NCBI GenBank assembly: GCA_902783375.1
Contig: CACZQN010000003.1
Location: forward strand, 1 to 64,000
Length of the DNA stretch: 64,000 nucleotides
DNA from: an uncultured Lachnospiraceae bacterium
GTDB taxonomy: Bacteria; Bacillota; Clostridia; Lachnospirales; Lachnospiraceae
Reading direction: 5' to 3'
Every line of letters starts with the position of its first letter. Positions within the stretch are counted from its first letter, which is position 1. This document shows positions 1-8,515 of this stretch, in pieces. The position numbers and the translations under genes were made by a program. The notes under the pieces are model-generated. The model worked only from the letters and a program-made list of their open reading frames with translations, was not told the origin of the DNA and did no database searches.

Positions 1-115
1 AACGTCCGAACCGCTCCACGCCGGGAATGCGTCCCTCAGTCACATACTGATTGACGCGGCGCTCGGAGACGCCCCATTTATACGATGTTTCCCGGATGGA
101 AAGATAGCCCTTCAT
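1..115 (-). CDS. Helix-turn-helix (excisionase-like) protein, 3' part cut by window edge
   Basis: Reading the minus strand from an ATG at 115 gives a protein that starts MKGYLSIRETSYKWGVSERR and continues VNQYVTEGRIPGVERFGR to the window edge. This is the classic short helix-turn-helix of excisionase/MerR-like DNA-binding proteins, in which the recognition helix is followed by a GRIPG-type wing. The start has an upstream purine-rich stretch (GTGAGG, 7 nt away) and a strong promoter at 158-186, so the gene looks expressed. Only 38 residues are visible, so the domain behind the HTH is unknown. Such proteins occur as small stand-alone regulators in Clostridia or as parts of mobile elements; nothing here decides between these. 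Confidence 0.8.
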   Translation of the reverse strand, partial: MKGYLSIRETSYKWGVSERRVNQYVTEGRIPGVERFGR

Positions 116-157
116 GTTTGAACCTCACTGATAGCAAATTGCAAAAATACAGTTTAC

Positions 158-186
158 ATTATATACGAATAACAGTAGATTTTCAA
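158..186 (-). promoter_or_regulatory. Sigma-A type promoter of the HTH gene
   Basis: On the minus strand TTGAAA (181-186) and TATAAT (158-163) are separated by exactly 17 bp. The predicted transcript starts near 151 and reads into the HTH gene that begins at 115. The rest of the stretch 187-399 shows no gene and no convincing signal. Confidence 0.8.
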
Positions 187-385
187 TATGGACTGCACAG
201 AATTATCAGAAAAGTCGCACTCGCTTTTTGCAGGGCGCTTGCTCTTTGCCGGATCAGGCAGGGAATAGAAAAAGCACATCTACCAACCCCGCAGGAGGGC
301 AAAATAGATGCGCTTTCAAAAGCAGTATTCAGTTTTGTACAGGCTAAGAATCAAATAGCCAGATTTGGTCAAATCTCATCAAAAT

Positions 386-400
386 ATCAGATGATCTGAT
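386..400 (-). terminator. Weak possible terminator of the surface-protein gene
   Basis: The perfect inverted repeat ATCAGA-TGA-TCTGAT overlaps the stop codon of the upstream minus-strand gene and is followed on that strand by ATTTTGATG. The stem is short (6 bp) and the U-run is poor, so this is a tentative call. Confidence 0.3.
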
Positions 401-2517
401 CAGTTCGAAGCTGCATTGATGGTGAGGATGCTCAGCTGTTCCTTGTCCGTTCCAGGGAAGGTGATGACCTTCTCATAGCTCTGGGTCAGATAGGTGCTGC
501 CGGAGACGAGGGTCTCGGCTGTCGGTGTGAAGTACAGCACCGCCGTACCGGTCGTCTGGTTCTTCGCCCACCAGAAGATGGAACTGGTATTGGCATCCTT
601 CAGGGATCTGGTCTGCATGATGTTCTTCGGAATCATGACCAGACCGGTCTTGTTCGGATCAGAAAGGCCGCAGAGCGACAGGACTTCTTCATACTTGGTC
701 ACGCTCTTGCCTGCTGTATCAAGCAGGGTGTACTCGATCGGCTGATTCTCGATTCCGACTGTCGCGGAACCGGTTACCGTAAACTTCCCTGCTGCTCCGG
801 CAGATGCGATCACCTGGGAGATCTGGGAAAGCTGGCCGTTCGCAGTCACGACGATGTTGATGTTACCTTCCGTCAGTGTTGCTGCACGCATCGGATAGGT
901 CAGGAACGCTTCACCGTTGATGGTGACCGGATTGATGGACTGGTAAACTTCCGATCCATTGATCAGGACGGTATCCAGTGCAAGTCCTGCTGTTCCGGTA
1001 ATGGAAACGGCGACGGTGTTGGAATTCACACCTGCTTCCGTGATGTTCTTGCCGTACTGATCGGATGCTCTGACCAGAAGATAATATGCATTCGGCCAGG
1101 TATTGATCACAGCGGAGCTGCCGAAATCGGTAATCACACTGCCCTTGGTCAGCAGATTCGTGGACTGGTCAAGGACCTTGGTGTAGGACTGTGTTGCACT
1201 GTCATAGCGATAGACGCCGGCGATCTCAAGTTTCTGGATCGCACTCGGTCCGGAAATCATGACCTGTACCTCGGTCGAAACAGCCGGGGACTGGCCCGCA
1301 TAGGTGATGACGATGTTGCTGGTGAAGCCCTGCTTATACTGCTCGGATGTCAGCGGGATCGTCACGACGCCCTGTGAGGTGATTCTTGCAAATGTTGTTC
1401 CGTTCCACAGTGCTGTGCAGGAATCCGCCGGATAAGCGATATTCGTGGTGACATCATTGCCGAACTGGTCATACAGCTTGAAGTTGAGTGTTGCAACAAG
1501 ACCGTTGGAGCCGTCCACGCCCATCGATGCCATCGGCGACGGCACAACAACTTCGGTGATCTTCGCTGCTTCACAGGTGATGGTTTCGGTGCTGGTGCCG
1601 GATGCGGTCGTAACTTCGACCGTGTAGGTACCGACGAGATCTCTGGTCGCCGTGAAGGTTGCCTGCAGGCCATCCGGTGTGACAGAAAGGCTGCTCTGCT
1701 GCATCGCGTTACCGGAAGCATCAAAGAGCTTCACGCCAGTGATCACATCTGCCGGGGATACTGCCAGGATGGATCTTGCACCGGTCTGGGTAATTGTCAT
1801 ATTGGCAGCGATCACGATCTTGACCGGATCACTTTCGACATTGTACTTGGTCGCATTCTTGGTATTCTTCGCAATGGCCTTCAACCAGACCGTACCCTCT
1901 GCATTCGCCGTCACAAGACCGTCAGCAGAAACTGCAGCGATCTGATCGGAAGCTGCCTGCGTGCAGGCTTCATCTGCATAGAGGGAATAATAAACCTTGT
2001 AGGTCGAGGTAATATTCGGATTGATCTTGACCGCACTCGCAACCGGTGCAGTAGAAGCCGTAAACTGGACCGCATCGTGCGGTTCCATCTTGCCGGCAAA
2101 TGTTCTGTCCGTCGCGGACAGATCCACTGCGGAAGCACGGGTCAGGGACTTCATCGCGCAGGCAATGGTGATCATCTCACCGTTCGACATGTAGGTGAAA
2201 CTGACCACTGCAGCACCGTTCCCGACCGCCTGGCAGACACCATACTTGTTGACCGTGATAGCGTTCGGATTGCTGGATTCCCACTTTCCCTTCACGCTGC
2301 TGGTCTTTCCGCCGATGGAATAGTCCAGGTTGATACGCTTGCCGCCCACATAGATGTAGGTGTAGCTCTTCTTGTTCAGGATCTTCCCTTCATTCGCCTT
2401 ATTGTATAAGAAGGCAATGGCCGCTTTCGTCTCGACCGTCTGCGACAGCGAGATCACACCCGCCATTGACAGAACCATCATGGCGGAAAGCAGGAAAGAT
2501 ATCACTCTTTTCTTCAT
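400..2517 (-). CDS. Exported Big-type surface protein
   Basis: A 705-residue protein with a clear signal peptide (MKKRVISFLLSAMMVLSMAG, cleavage expected near TKA-AIA). The start is the ATG at 2517, because an AGGAGGA ribosome site sits 6-7 nt before it; a longer reading frame upstream lacks this. The mature part is a chain of beta-sandwich repeats. A Big_2-like signature (VSADGLVTANAEGTVWLKA) lies near residues 195-220, an earlier one (NPNAITVNKYGVCQAVG) near 80-100, and further Ig-like units follow. No LPXTG motif, transmembrane tail or SLH repeats are visible, so the mode of attachment is unknown; it may be secreted or held non-covalently. A 7-bp hairpin (2534-2551) sits just upstream of the ribosome site. 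The function, adhesion or surface-layer like, is inferred. Confidence 0.75.
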   Translation of the reverse strand: MKKRVISFLLSAMMVLSMAGVISLSQTVETKAAIAFLYNKANEGKILNKKSYTYIYVGGKRINLDYSIGGKTSSVKGKWESSNPNAITVNKYGVCQAVGNGAAVVSFTYMSNGEMITIACAMKSLTRASAVDLSATDRTFAGKMEPHDAVQFTASTAPVASAVKINPNITSTYKVYYSLYADEACTQAASDQIAAVSADGLVTANAEGTVWLKAIAKNTKNATKYNVESDPVKIVIAANMTITQTGARSILAVSPADVITGVKLFDASGNAMQQSSLSVTPDGLQATFTATRDLVGTYTVEVTTASGTSTETITCEAAKITEVVVPSPMASMGVDGSNGLVATLNFKLYDQFGNDVTTNIAYPADSCTALWNGTTFARITSQGVVTIPLTSEQYKQGFTSNIVITYAGQSPAVSTEVQVMISGPSAIQKLEIAGVYRYDSATQSYTKVLDQSTNLLTKGSVITDFGSSAVINTWPNAYYLLVRASDQYGKNITEAGVNSNTVAVSITGTAGLALDTVLINGSEVYQSINPVTINGEAFLTYPMRAATLTEGNINIVVTANGQLSQISQVIASAGAAGKFTVTGSATVGIENQPIEYTLLDTAGKSVTKYEEVLSLCGLSDPNKTGLVMIPKNIMQTRSLKDANTSSIFWWAKNQTTGTAVLYFTPTAETLVSGSTYLTQSYEKVITFPGTDKEQLSILTINAASN

Positions 2518-2671
2518 CTGTCTCCTCCTGTAACACCGGACCCATCCGGTGCTCAATTGACATATTCAAACAGAATACGCAGCTTACACCCTGTAAAATA
2601 ACAGGGAAATATGTCCGAATTGTGGTAATTGTATGAGAAAAACGCAACGCGCAGATCTCCGGGTGGTCTTT

Positions 2672-3571
2672 TCAGGCAATTCCTTCTTCTAAGAGCTTCC
2701 CGATCTCATCATGTGTGAACTTGTATCTCGAGTTGCAGAAGCTGCAGGTCAGTTCCTGATCGCCGCCCTCTTCATACAGTTCGCGCAGTTCCTTCTCGCC
2801 GATGTTAAGCAGCGCTCTGGCAACCCGCTCTCTGGTGCAGTTGCAGGAGAATTTCGTCTTCACCGTCTCAAGGATCCGGACATCCAGTGCCTCGAGAATG
2901 TAGGTCAGGATCTCCTCCGGCGTCATGCCCTCCGAGAGCATCTGCGAGACGCTGGTCACTTCCGAGACCTTCTTCTCGAGATACGAGATGGTCTCTTCGG
3001 TCGCATCCGGCATCAGCTGGATGATAAAGCCGCCCGCACAGTTGACCGACTGGTCAGTATTCACGAGCACGCCCAGCGCCACAATGGACGGTGTCTGTTC
3101 GCTCGATGCGAAATAATACGTGAGGTCTTCTGCGATCTCTCCGGTCAGCAGTCTTGTTGTCCCGACATACGGCTCCTTCAGGCCCATATCCTTGACGACG
3201 GTCATCTCACCCTTTCCGACCGCAGCGCCGACCGCCAGTTTCGCCGGCTTCCCGTCCGAGCCGCTTCTTGCAAGCGGGACGTCCGCTTCCGGATGGAATA
3301 CATACCCTTTCACGCGGGCCTTCGAATCCGCCGTCACGACGATGCCGCCAAGCGGCCCGTCTCCCTTGATGTTGATCGTGAGAAGGTCCTTGTCCCCCTT
3401 CATCATCGTTCCCATCATCGCCGCTGCCGTGAGCGTTCTGCCGAGCGCAGCAGTTGCAACCGGTGTCGTGTGGTGCCGGTTCCTTGCTTCTTCTACGAGT
3501 TCCTTTGTTGTGCAGGCAAATGCGCGAACCGTGTCGTTCGCCGCTGTTGCCCGGATGATATAATCTGACAT
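2672..3571 (-). CDS. hslO: Hsp33 redox-regulated chaperonin
   Basis: A 299-residue cytoplasmic holdase that is switched on by oxidative unfolding. The N-terminal substrate-binding domain opens with DYIIRATAANDTVRAFACTT. The C-terminal zinc centre is complete: Cys243-x-Cys245 (CNC) and Cys276-x2-Cys279 (CSFC), the usual Hsp33 arrangement, in which zinc is released and disulfides form under peroxide or bleach stress. Length is normal for the family. It lies 38 bp downstream of an aldo/keto reductase gene in the same direction, so the two may be cotranscribed, which would fit a redox-stress theme. No clear terminator follows it. Confidence 0.96.
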   Translation of the reverse strand: MSDYIIRATAANDTVRAFACTTKELVEEARNRHHTTPVATAALGRTLTAAAMMGTMMKGDKDLLTINIKGDGPLGGIVVTADSKARVKGYVFHPEADVPLARSGSDGKPAKLAVGAAVGKGEMTVVKDMGLKEPYVGTTRLLTGEIAEDLTYYFASSEQTPSIVALGVLVNTDQSVNCAGGFIIQLMPDATEETISYLEKKVSEVTSVSQMLSEGMTPEEILTYILEALDVRILETVKTKFSCNCTRERVARALLNIGEKELRELYEEGGDQELTCSFCNSRYKFTHDEIGKLLEEGIA

Positions 3572-3609
3572 ACTGAATCTACAACACCTTTCATTTAAAG
3601 TTTCACTGC

Positions 3610-4596
3610 TCAGTGCCTTCCGGCCATCACGCCAACCAGGACATGCGGCACATATGGTTCTTCCAGATACGCGATCTCTTCTGCCGTGAGTTCAAGGTCC
3701 ACCGCTGCCACAGCGCCGTCCACATGATGGAACTTCGTCGCGCCGACAACCGGGGACGTCACCTTCGTCAGCAGCCATGCAAGCGAGATCTCCGTCATGC
3801 TCACGTCACGCTTCTCCGCCAGTTCCGCAACACGCTCGATGATCAGCGCATCCTTCTCCGCGGTCGCATCGTATTTTCCTTTCGCATAGGCATCCAGTTC
3901 CAGACGCTTCGAAGTCTCTCCCGGCTTCTTCGAGAGCCGGCCGGCTGCCAGTGCGCTGTACGGTGTCATGGCGATGTTGTCCTCTCTGCAGAGTCCCGCC
4001 ATCTCCCGCTCCTCCTCACGGAACAGCAGGTTATAGTGTCCCTGGATCGAGACAAACTTCGCAAAGCCTTCCTTCTCTGCAAGCGCATTCGCCTTGGCCA
4101 GCTGCCATGCATAACAGTTGGAGACGCCGATCGCACGGGCCTTCCCGGACCTTACCACATTGTTCAGGCCGTCCATAATCTCAAAGAGCGGCGTATGGTA
4201 ATCCCACGAATGCAGAATATAGAGGTCCACATAGTCCATGCCCAGATGGCTGAGGCTCGCATCGATATTTCTCGCAATATAGTCCTGGCCTGTGGTCCCC
4301 GCTTCAATATCAGCCGGTCCCATCGGCGGCACCTTCGTCGCCAGAACCACATCTTCTCTCTTCGCGAAATCCCGCAGCGCACGGCCGACAAACATCTCAC
4401 TGGTACCACCCTGGTAGCCGATAGCGGTATCATAGAAATTGATGCCCATCTCCAGACCATGCCGGATGATCTCTCTGGAACTCTCCTCATCGAGTGTCCA
4501 CTTATGCATACCGCTCTCCGGTACGCCAAATCCCATGCAGCCCATACAGATTCTGGAGACATTCAGATCAGAATTTCCAAGTTTTGTATACTTCAT
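3610..4596 (-). CDS. Aldo/keto reductase
   Basis: A 328-residue (alpha/beta)8 NADPH-dependent oxidoreductase. The catalytic tetrad can be placed: Asp56 and Tyr61 (FYDTAIGY), Lys88 (VLATKVPP) and His129 (LYILHSWD). The opening MKYTKLGNSDLNVSRICMGC is typical of the Gre2/YghZ-like branch that handles small aldehydes and ketones. An AAGGAG ribosome site sits 7 nt before the ATG. Its C-terminus (LELTAEEIAYLEEPYV) is nearly repeated in a gene fragment at 8275-8355. It faces away from an MFS transporter gene across a 212-bp gap, so the two may share control. The substrate cannot be told from sequence. Confidence 0.92.
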   Translation of the reverse strand: MKYTKLGNSDLNVSRICMGCMGFGVPESGMHKWTLDEESSREIIRHGLEMGINFYDTAIGYQGGTSEMFVGRALRDFAKREDVVLATKVPPMGPADIEAGTTGQDYIARNIDASLSHLGMDYVDLYILHSWDYHTPLFEIMDGLNNVVRSGKARAIGVSNCYAWQLAKANALAEKEGFAKFVSIQGHYNLLFREEEREMAGLCREDNIAMTPYSALAAGRLSKKPGETSKRLELDAYAKGKYDATAEKDALIIERVAELAEKRDVSMTEISLAWLLTKVTSPVVGATKFHHVDGAVAAVDLELTAEEIAYLEEPYVPHVLVGVMAGRH

Positions 4597-4808
4597 ACAA
4601 TTCTCCTTGATCTTCTATCGACAACAGATAATCCCGTGAGTCCGCCTGGTTTTCCTTTTTTCGGCTACTCACACTCTTTAGTGTAACACAAGTTGGATCA
4701 TTTTCCTACAGAAATATTTACAGGATTCAACTTTTCATATAGACTGTTCAGGACGGCTCTGCTCTCGTGATCTGCAGACCGCCTGAGAACACGTATAAGG
4801 AGGTTCCT

Positions 4809-5978
4809 ATGAATCAGAAGAAAACGGCCCCGCTCTGGACCGCTCCCTTTGTCTTACTGCTTGTCATCAATATCTTCAACGCAACTGCCGGTCAGATGAC
4901 CTTCCCGCTTGTCGCGAAGTTCTCCCTTTCCCTCGGAGCTGATCTGACGCTGGCTTCCACAACTGCCGGACTGATGTCGCTTGCAGCATTGTTCGTCTGT
5001 CCGTTCGCAGGCGTCATCTCGGACTATTTCTCCAGGAAAAAGATCCTGCAGGTCTGCTCCATCGCTTATGCCGTCTCTCTGCTGCTGCACGCATTCTGCG
5101 GATCCATGCCGCTGCTGATCATCCTCCGGCTGGTAACCGGCATCTTCTTCTCCGTCATCAATGTGACCGTCGTCGCCTTCTCTTCCGCCTTCATCCCGAA
5201 GGAAAGAATGGCAGAAGGTCTTGGCTATGCAGGCCTTGCAAATATTCTGGCGCAGGCGCTCGGGCCGGCTCTTTCGCTCGAACTTGTCGACCGCTTCGGT
5301 TATCCAGCCTGCTTCATGGCCGCAGCCGGCTGTGCCCTGACCGCATTCCTGTTCCTGTTCGTGATGCCGGCAGGTGAGGCAGAAACACCTTCAGGCGCTC
5401 CGCGGAAGATCACACTCTCCAGCATCTTTGCCTGGGATTTCTTCCTGTTCATGCTGCTCTCGGTCCTGTTCGCCTCCTGTTCGTCCATGATCCTGACCTA
5501 CCTCGCCATCATCGGCGATGAGCGGTCGATCCCGAACATCGCACTGTTCTTTACCATCTATTCCCTCGGCATGGTCGTCATGCGGCCGTTCACCGGGAAG
5601 TTCATGGATAAGTTCGGCGTCTACAAGACCGTGATTCCGGCAATCGTCGCGGGTTCCATCAGCATCATCATGGTCGGCCTCAGCTATACGCTGCCGCTGA
5701 TGCTTATCGCCAGCATCCTGATGGCGATCGGCCAGGGTGCCGGAACACCGTCCCTTCAGGCAGATACCATCAAAAAGCTCGACAAGGCCAGAGCCGGCGT
5801 TGCCACCAGTACGATCCAGATCGGCATGAACATCGGTCACGCCTTCTCCCCGATGATCGGCAGCTTCTTCGTCACGGCCTACGGCTATGAGAAGATGCTC
5901 TGCGGATTCGGTGCCGTTCTCTTCTTCGGTGGCTTCCTGCTGTTATATCTGCAGTACCGGAAAGAACAGAAAGCCTGA
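4809..5978 (+). CDS. MFS transporter
   Basis: A 389-residue integral membrane protein with the 12-helix pattern of the major facilitator superfamily. The cytoplasmic loop after helix 2 carries a motif A-like DYFSRKK (cf. D-x3-GR-x-GR/K), and a second copy lies in the C-terminal half (GKFMDKFGVYK). The ATG at 4809 is preferred because AAGGAGG lies 6 nt before it. The family includes drug/H+ antiporters and sugar exporters; specificity is unknown. It is one of only two protein genes on the plus strand here, is transcribed away from the aldo/keto reductase, and ends in a strong terminator. A weak promoter candidate (TTTACA-17-TAGACT, about 4728-4756) precedes it. Confidence 0.9.
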   Translation: MNQKKTAPLWTAPFVLLLVINIFNATAGQMTFPLVAKFSLSLGADLTLASTTAGLMSLAALFVCPFAGVISDYFSRKKILQVCSIAYAVSLLLHAFCGSMPLLIILRLVTGIFFSVINVTVVAFSSAFIPKERMAEGLGYAGLANILAQALGPALSLELVDRFGYPACFMAAAGCALTAFLFLFVMPAGEAETPSGAPRKITLSSIFAWDFFLFMLLSVLFASCSSMILTYLAIIGDERSIPNIALFFTIYSLGMVVMRPFTGKFMDKFGVYKTVIPAIVAGSISIIMVGLSYTLPLMLIASILMAIGQGAGTPSLQADTIKKLDKARAGVATSTIQIGMNIGHAFSPMIGSFFVTAYGYEKMLCGFGAVLFFGGFLLLYLQYRKEQKA

Positions 5979-5996
5979 CTATGGGCAACAAATACA

Positions 5997-6029
5997 GGGC
6001 AGCTGCTTCGCGCAGCTGCCCCTTTTTTT
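5997..6029 (+). terminator. Rho-independent terminator of the MFS gene
   Basis: A perfect 10-bp stem (GGGCAGCTGC/GCAGCTGCCC) with a 5-nt loop is followed by seven T residues, 18 bp after the stop codon. Confidence 0.93.
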
Positions 6030-6071
6030 ATATTTTCTGATGGATTGCTTACTGTCTGCTCTTCTTCGGTT

Positions 6072-6218
6072 TCATGCAAGATTTCTCTTTGCCCACTCTG
6101 CAACGCGTTTCTCAGAAGAAGCTGAATCGGATCCTCTGACCGCGAGGCCTTCTCCGACTGTTGCTCCTTTGCAGTGCTCTGCCAGTGCCCGCGGGGACTG
6201 TGCAATTCCGGATCCCGC
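6072..6218 (-). pseudogene. C-terminal remnant of a flavodoxin
   Basis: The minus strand encodes about 48 residues ending in a stop that read AGSGIAQSPRALAEHCKGAT and then VGEGLAVRGSDSASSEKRVAEW. This matches the last strand and helix of flavodoxin-like proteins: a GSG-I loop near the FMN, the EGLAVRGSD strand and a closing amphipathic helix ending in W. Everything N-terminal to it, including the FMN phosphate loop, is missing, and the frame upstream is unrelated. No ribosome site precedes it. It is probably a deletion remnant that once stood beside the neighbouring aldo/keto reductases. Assignment is by motif only. Confidence 0.6.
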
Positions 6219-6353
6219 TCGATGTGTAATTCTGTCCTTTTCTTGAATAATAAATGACCAGTGTCTTTGCCATGGTTTATCCCTCGCTGCTTCTTCGTGC
6301 CGCCCTTCCGGGCCGTTTCTTTTGCTTTCCGGATTTATCGTAGCACGCAAAAG

Positions 6354-6395
6354 AAAACTGATCAATTCGAAGGAAGCTTCGAATCAATGAGTTTT
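6354..6395 (-). terminator. Terminator of the 6401-7390 reductase gene
   Basis: A perfect 8-bp inverted repeat (ATTCGAAG/CTTCGAAT, 6365-6384) sits inside a longer imperfect stem whose outer arms are AAAACT/AGTTTT, and the minus strand continues as TTTTCTTTT. It starts 5 bp after the stop codon. Confidence 0.75.
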
Positions 6396-6400
6396 CCTTA

Positions 6401-7390
6401 TCACTTTGCAGCGTGGCCGCCGAAGACATCGAACTGCATGGTATCGAGCTTTGCATCAATCATCGCGATCTCTTCCGGCGTCAGGATAATGTTGCCGGCC
6501 TCAAAGTTCGCTGCCAGCCGCTCCAGTTTTCTCGATCCCGGGATCGGGATAATGTACGGCTTCTTGCAGATCATCCAGGCCAGGGAAAGCTGTGCCTGCG
6601 TGCAGTTCTTCTCAGCTGCCATCCTGTTCAGCAGATCAAGAAGCTCCTTTGCCTTCGCATAACCTTCCTCGGTGTACTGCGGCATATTTGCACGGTAATC
6701 CTGGCTGCCCTCGAATTTGGTATTCGGATTGTAGGCCCCGGTCAGGAAGCCATTTGCCATCGGTGAAAATGCAACGTAAGAGATGTTCAGTTCCTCGCAG
6801 GTCGGGAAGATCTTCTCATGCCATCTGGCCATCATCGAATAGCGGTTCTCGATCACGGTCACCGGTGTCACCGCATGGGCCCGTCTCAGATACTCCTCTG
6901 TCGTCTCGGAGATGCCCCAGTAGCGGATCTTTCCTTCCCTGATCAGTTCACCCATGGTTTCCGCGACCACTTCCGGCTCCACCTTCGGGTCGATTCTGTG
7001 CTGATAGTAGATGTCCACATAGTCGGTTCCGAGCCGCTTCAGGGAAGTTTCCAGGGACTTCCGGATGGTCTCAGGGCTCGAGTCAAGGCGGAGTGAACGG
7101 TCCGGATTGTGCCCGACACCCATCTTGGTCGCGATGACGACCTTGTCACGCACATCAGCCAGTGCCTTGCCGACCAGCTCTTCGTTATAAGAAATGCTGC
7201 CATCCGGATAGACACCGGTATAGGCCTCCGCCGTATCAAAGAAATCATAGCCGAGCTCATAGGCAGCTCTCAGCGTCTTCACAGCAATATCCTCCGGCGT
7301 CGGATCGCCGGACGCATGGGAGAACCCCATACAGCCAAGTCCCACCGGATTCACATACAGATCACTGTTGCCAAGTCTTCTCTTTTCCAT
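6401..7390 (-). CDS. Aldo/keto reductase
   Basis: A 329-residue aldo/keto reductase of the type that starts MEKRRLGNSDLYVNPVGLGC. The tetrad is Asp52 and Tyr57 (FFDTAEAYTG), Lys89 (VIATKMGVG) and His131 (IYYQHRID). The NADPH-binding end (IPGSRKLERLAAN) is intact. The ATG at 7390 is chosen because GGAGA lies 7 nt before it. The YYQHR motif and the PDGSISYNEELVG stretch match the general-stress/YhdN-like subfamily. It lies 140 bp downstream of a LysR fragment in the same direction and next to a flavodoxin tail, a setting where AKR, flavodoxin and LysR genes are commonly grouped. The substrate is unknown. Confidence 0.92.
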   Translation of the reverse strand: MEKRRLGNSDLYVNPVGLGCMGFSHASGDPTPEDIAVKTLRAAYELGYDFFDTAEAYTGVYPDGSISYNEELVGKALADVRDKVVIATKMGVGHNPDRSLRLDSSPETIRKSLETSLKRLGTDYVDIYYQHRIDPKVEPEVVAETMGELIREGKIRYWGISETTEEYLRRAHAVTPVTVIENRYSMMARWHEKIFPTCEELNISYVAFSPMANGFLTGAYNPNTKFEGSQDYRANMPQYTEEGYAKAKELLDLLNRMAAEKNCTQAQLSLAWMICKKPYIIPIPGSRKLERLAANFEAGNIILTPEEIAMIDAKLDTMQFDVFGGHAAK

Positions 7391-7531
7391 TGCAAATCTC
7401 CATTTCATAGGTGTAAATAATCGTCCTGTATCTCTGCTCTGTATCTATAGTAAATCATAAAAGTGTCCGGCTGTAAAATGCTTCGATTCAATATCACTAT
7501 TCTTTCTGATTATACTATGACGATTCTCTCC

Positions 7532-8251
7532 CTACAGGAACTGTACCTTCAGCATGTCCGCAAATTCTTCGATATAGTATCCCGCATTGTCATTCTTGTA
7601 GAATACACAGTAATGCTTGGTCATCTGCCCGTCGCCGATCATAAACGGAATCCTTCTCACAGCAGTTTCAAACGTTTCTCCCATCTCAGCACTTTCCACC
7701 GGCATGAACCCTCTGTCCCGAAGGACCATCAGTCTCCCCTGTTCCAGACTCTCCGCGATCAGAAAATCTCCGGCGAATCCGATGATCTCTCTGTAATAGG
7801 CCTTTTCCGTCTCTTCCTCGCCCGGTGCCGTCACCAGGATCATGGGCAGATCCTGAAGTTCCGATCCTGTCAGTCTCTCCGCACCGGACAGTGGATTCCT
7901 GGCGGCAATTTCCACATAAACCGGCCTCCGGATCAGGGAGGTATTGATATAGTTCTGGGAAAAAGCTCTCCGCTGGTCGCTCATGGCCATATCGACCTCT
8001 TCCGCATGCAGCCAGCGGTAGATTTCCTCATGGTTGCCGCGCCGGATGGACAGTTCGACATCCGGGTACTTTTCGGAAAATGCGGCTACTGCAAGCTGTA
8101 CCTCATTCCCTGTGTAATCTCTCAGGATGCCGACCCGGACGCAGGCAGCATCCTGGTGCTCGATCGCCTGCGTCTCCTTCACCATTTTGTCAAAAGCAGA
8201 AAGAAGCGGTTCGCTCTTCCGGTTAAAATACTCACCCGCGGGAATTTTCAA
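7532..8251 (-). pseudogene. LysR-family regulator lacking its HTH domain
   Basis: The 239-residue frame begins at the conserved linker (PAGEYFNRKSE) that normally follows the winged helix, and then contains a complete LysR effector-binding domain: VRVGILRDYTGNEVQLAVAA, SIRRGNHEEIYRWLHAEEVD and so on. About 60 N-terminal residues with the DNA-binding helix-turn-helix are absent. Only about 25 bp separate its beginning from the stop of an aldo/keto reductase fragment, so a deletion has most likely removed the head of this gene together with most of that one. The only in-frame start is a TTG without a ribosome site. It could still make an isolated sensor domain, but a broken gene is more likely. 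Confidence 0.8.
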
Positions 8252-8274
8252 ATCATTTATGCGTTTACATGAAC

Positions 8275-8355
8275 TTAATCAAATCCGACAATATTGTGTG
8301 CGACATACGGCTCTTCCAGATATGCGATCTCTTCAGCAGTCAGTTCCACGTCATC
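8275..8355 (-). pseudogene. C-terminal fragment of an aldo/keto reductase
   Basis: The last 26 codons before a stop read DDVELTAEEIAYLEEPYVAH and NIVGFD. They match the end of the intact aldo/keto reductase at 3610-4596 (LELTAEEIAYLEEPYVPH) almost residue for residue, and the DNA is also clearly similar. The codons before this point do not resemble the reductase, so this is a stub left by a deletion or by gene duplication and loss. It abuts the truncated LysR gene. Confidence 0.8.
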
Positions 8356-8445
8356 CAGCCCGCCTTTCTTTCTCTGATTGCATTCCCAGCAGCCGGCCTC
8401 GTCGGAGAATCTCTTCTCCACCGTCCCTGCTTTGCTTGCATCAAT

Positions 8446-8490
8446 CATAAAAGAAAACCTGCCCGGAAACAATTTGAATCCGGGCAGGTT
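8446..8490 (-). terminator. Terminator of the exported-protein operon
   Basis: A 12-bp stem (AACCTGCCCGGA pairing with TCCGGGCAGGTT, 8456-8490) is followed on the minus strand by TTTTCTTTT. It lies 26 bp after the stop of the last gene of the three-gene operon. Confidence 0.9.
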
Positions 8491-8515
8491 TCTATCAGTT
8501 TTTCTTATGAATTAT

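Noticed and set aside
85..399. A 104-codon plus-strand frame at the left end
   Set aside because: It overlaps the HTH gene and its promoter, has no ribosome site, and its composition is not protein-like.
4743..4755. A second copy of CTGTTCAGGAC, the arm of the 35960-36123 element
   Set aside because: Only about 11 bp match, and the rest of the element, including the second arm, is absent, so it cannot be called a copy.
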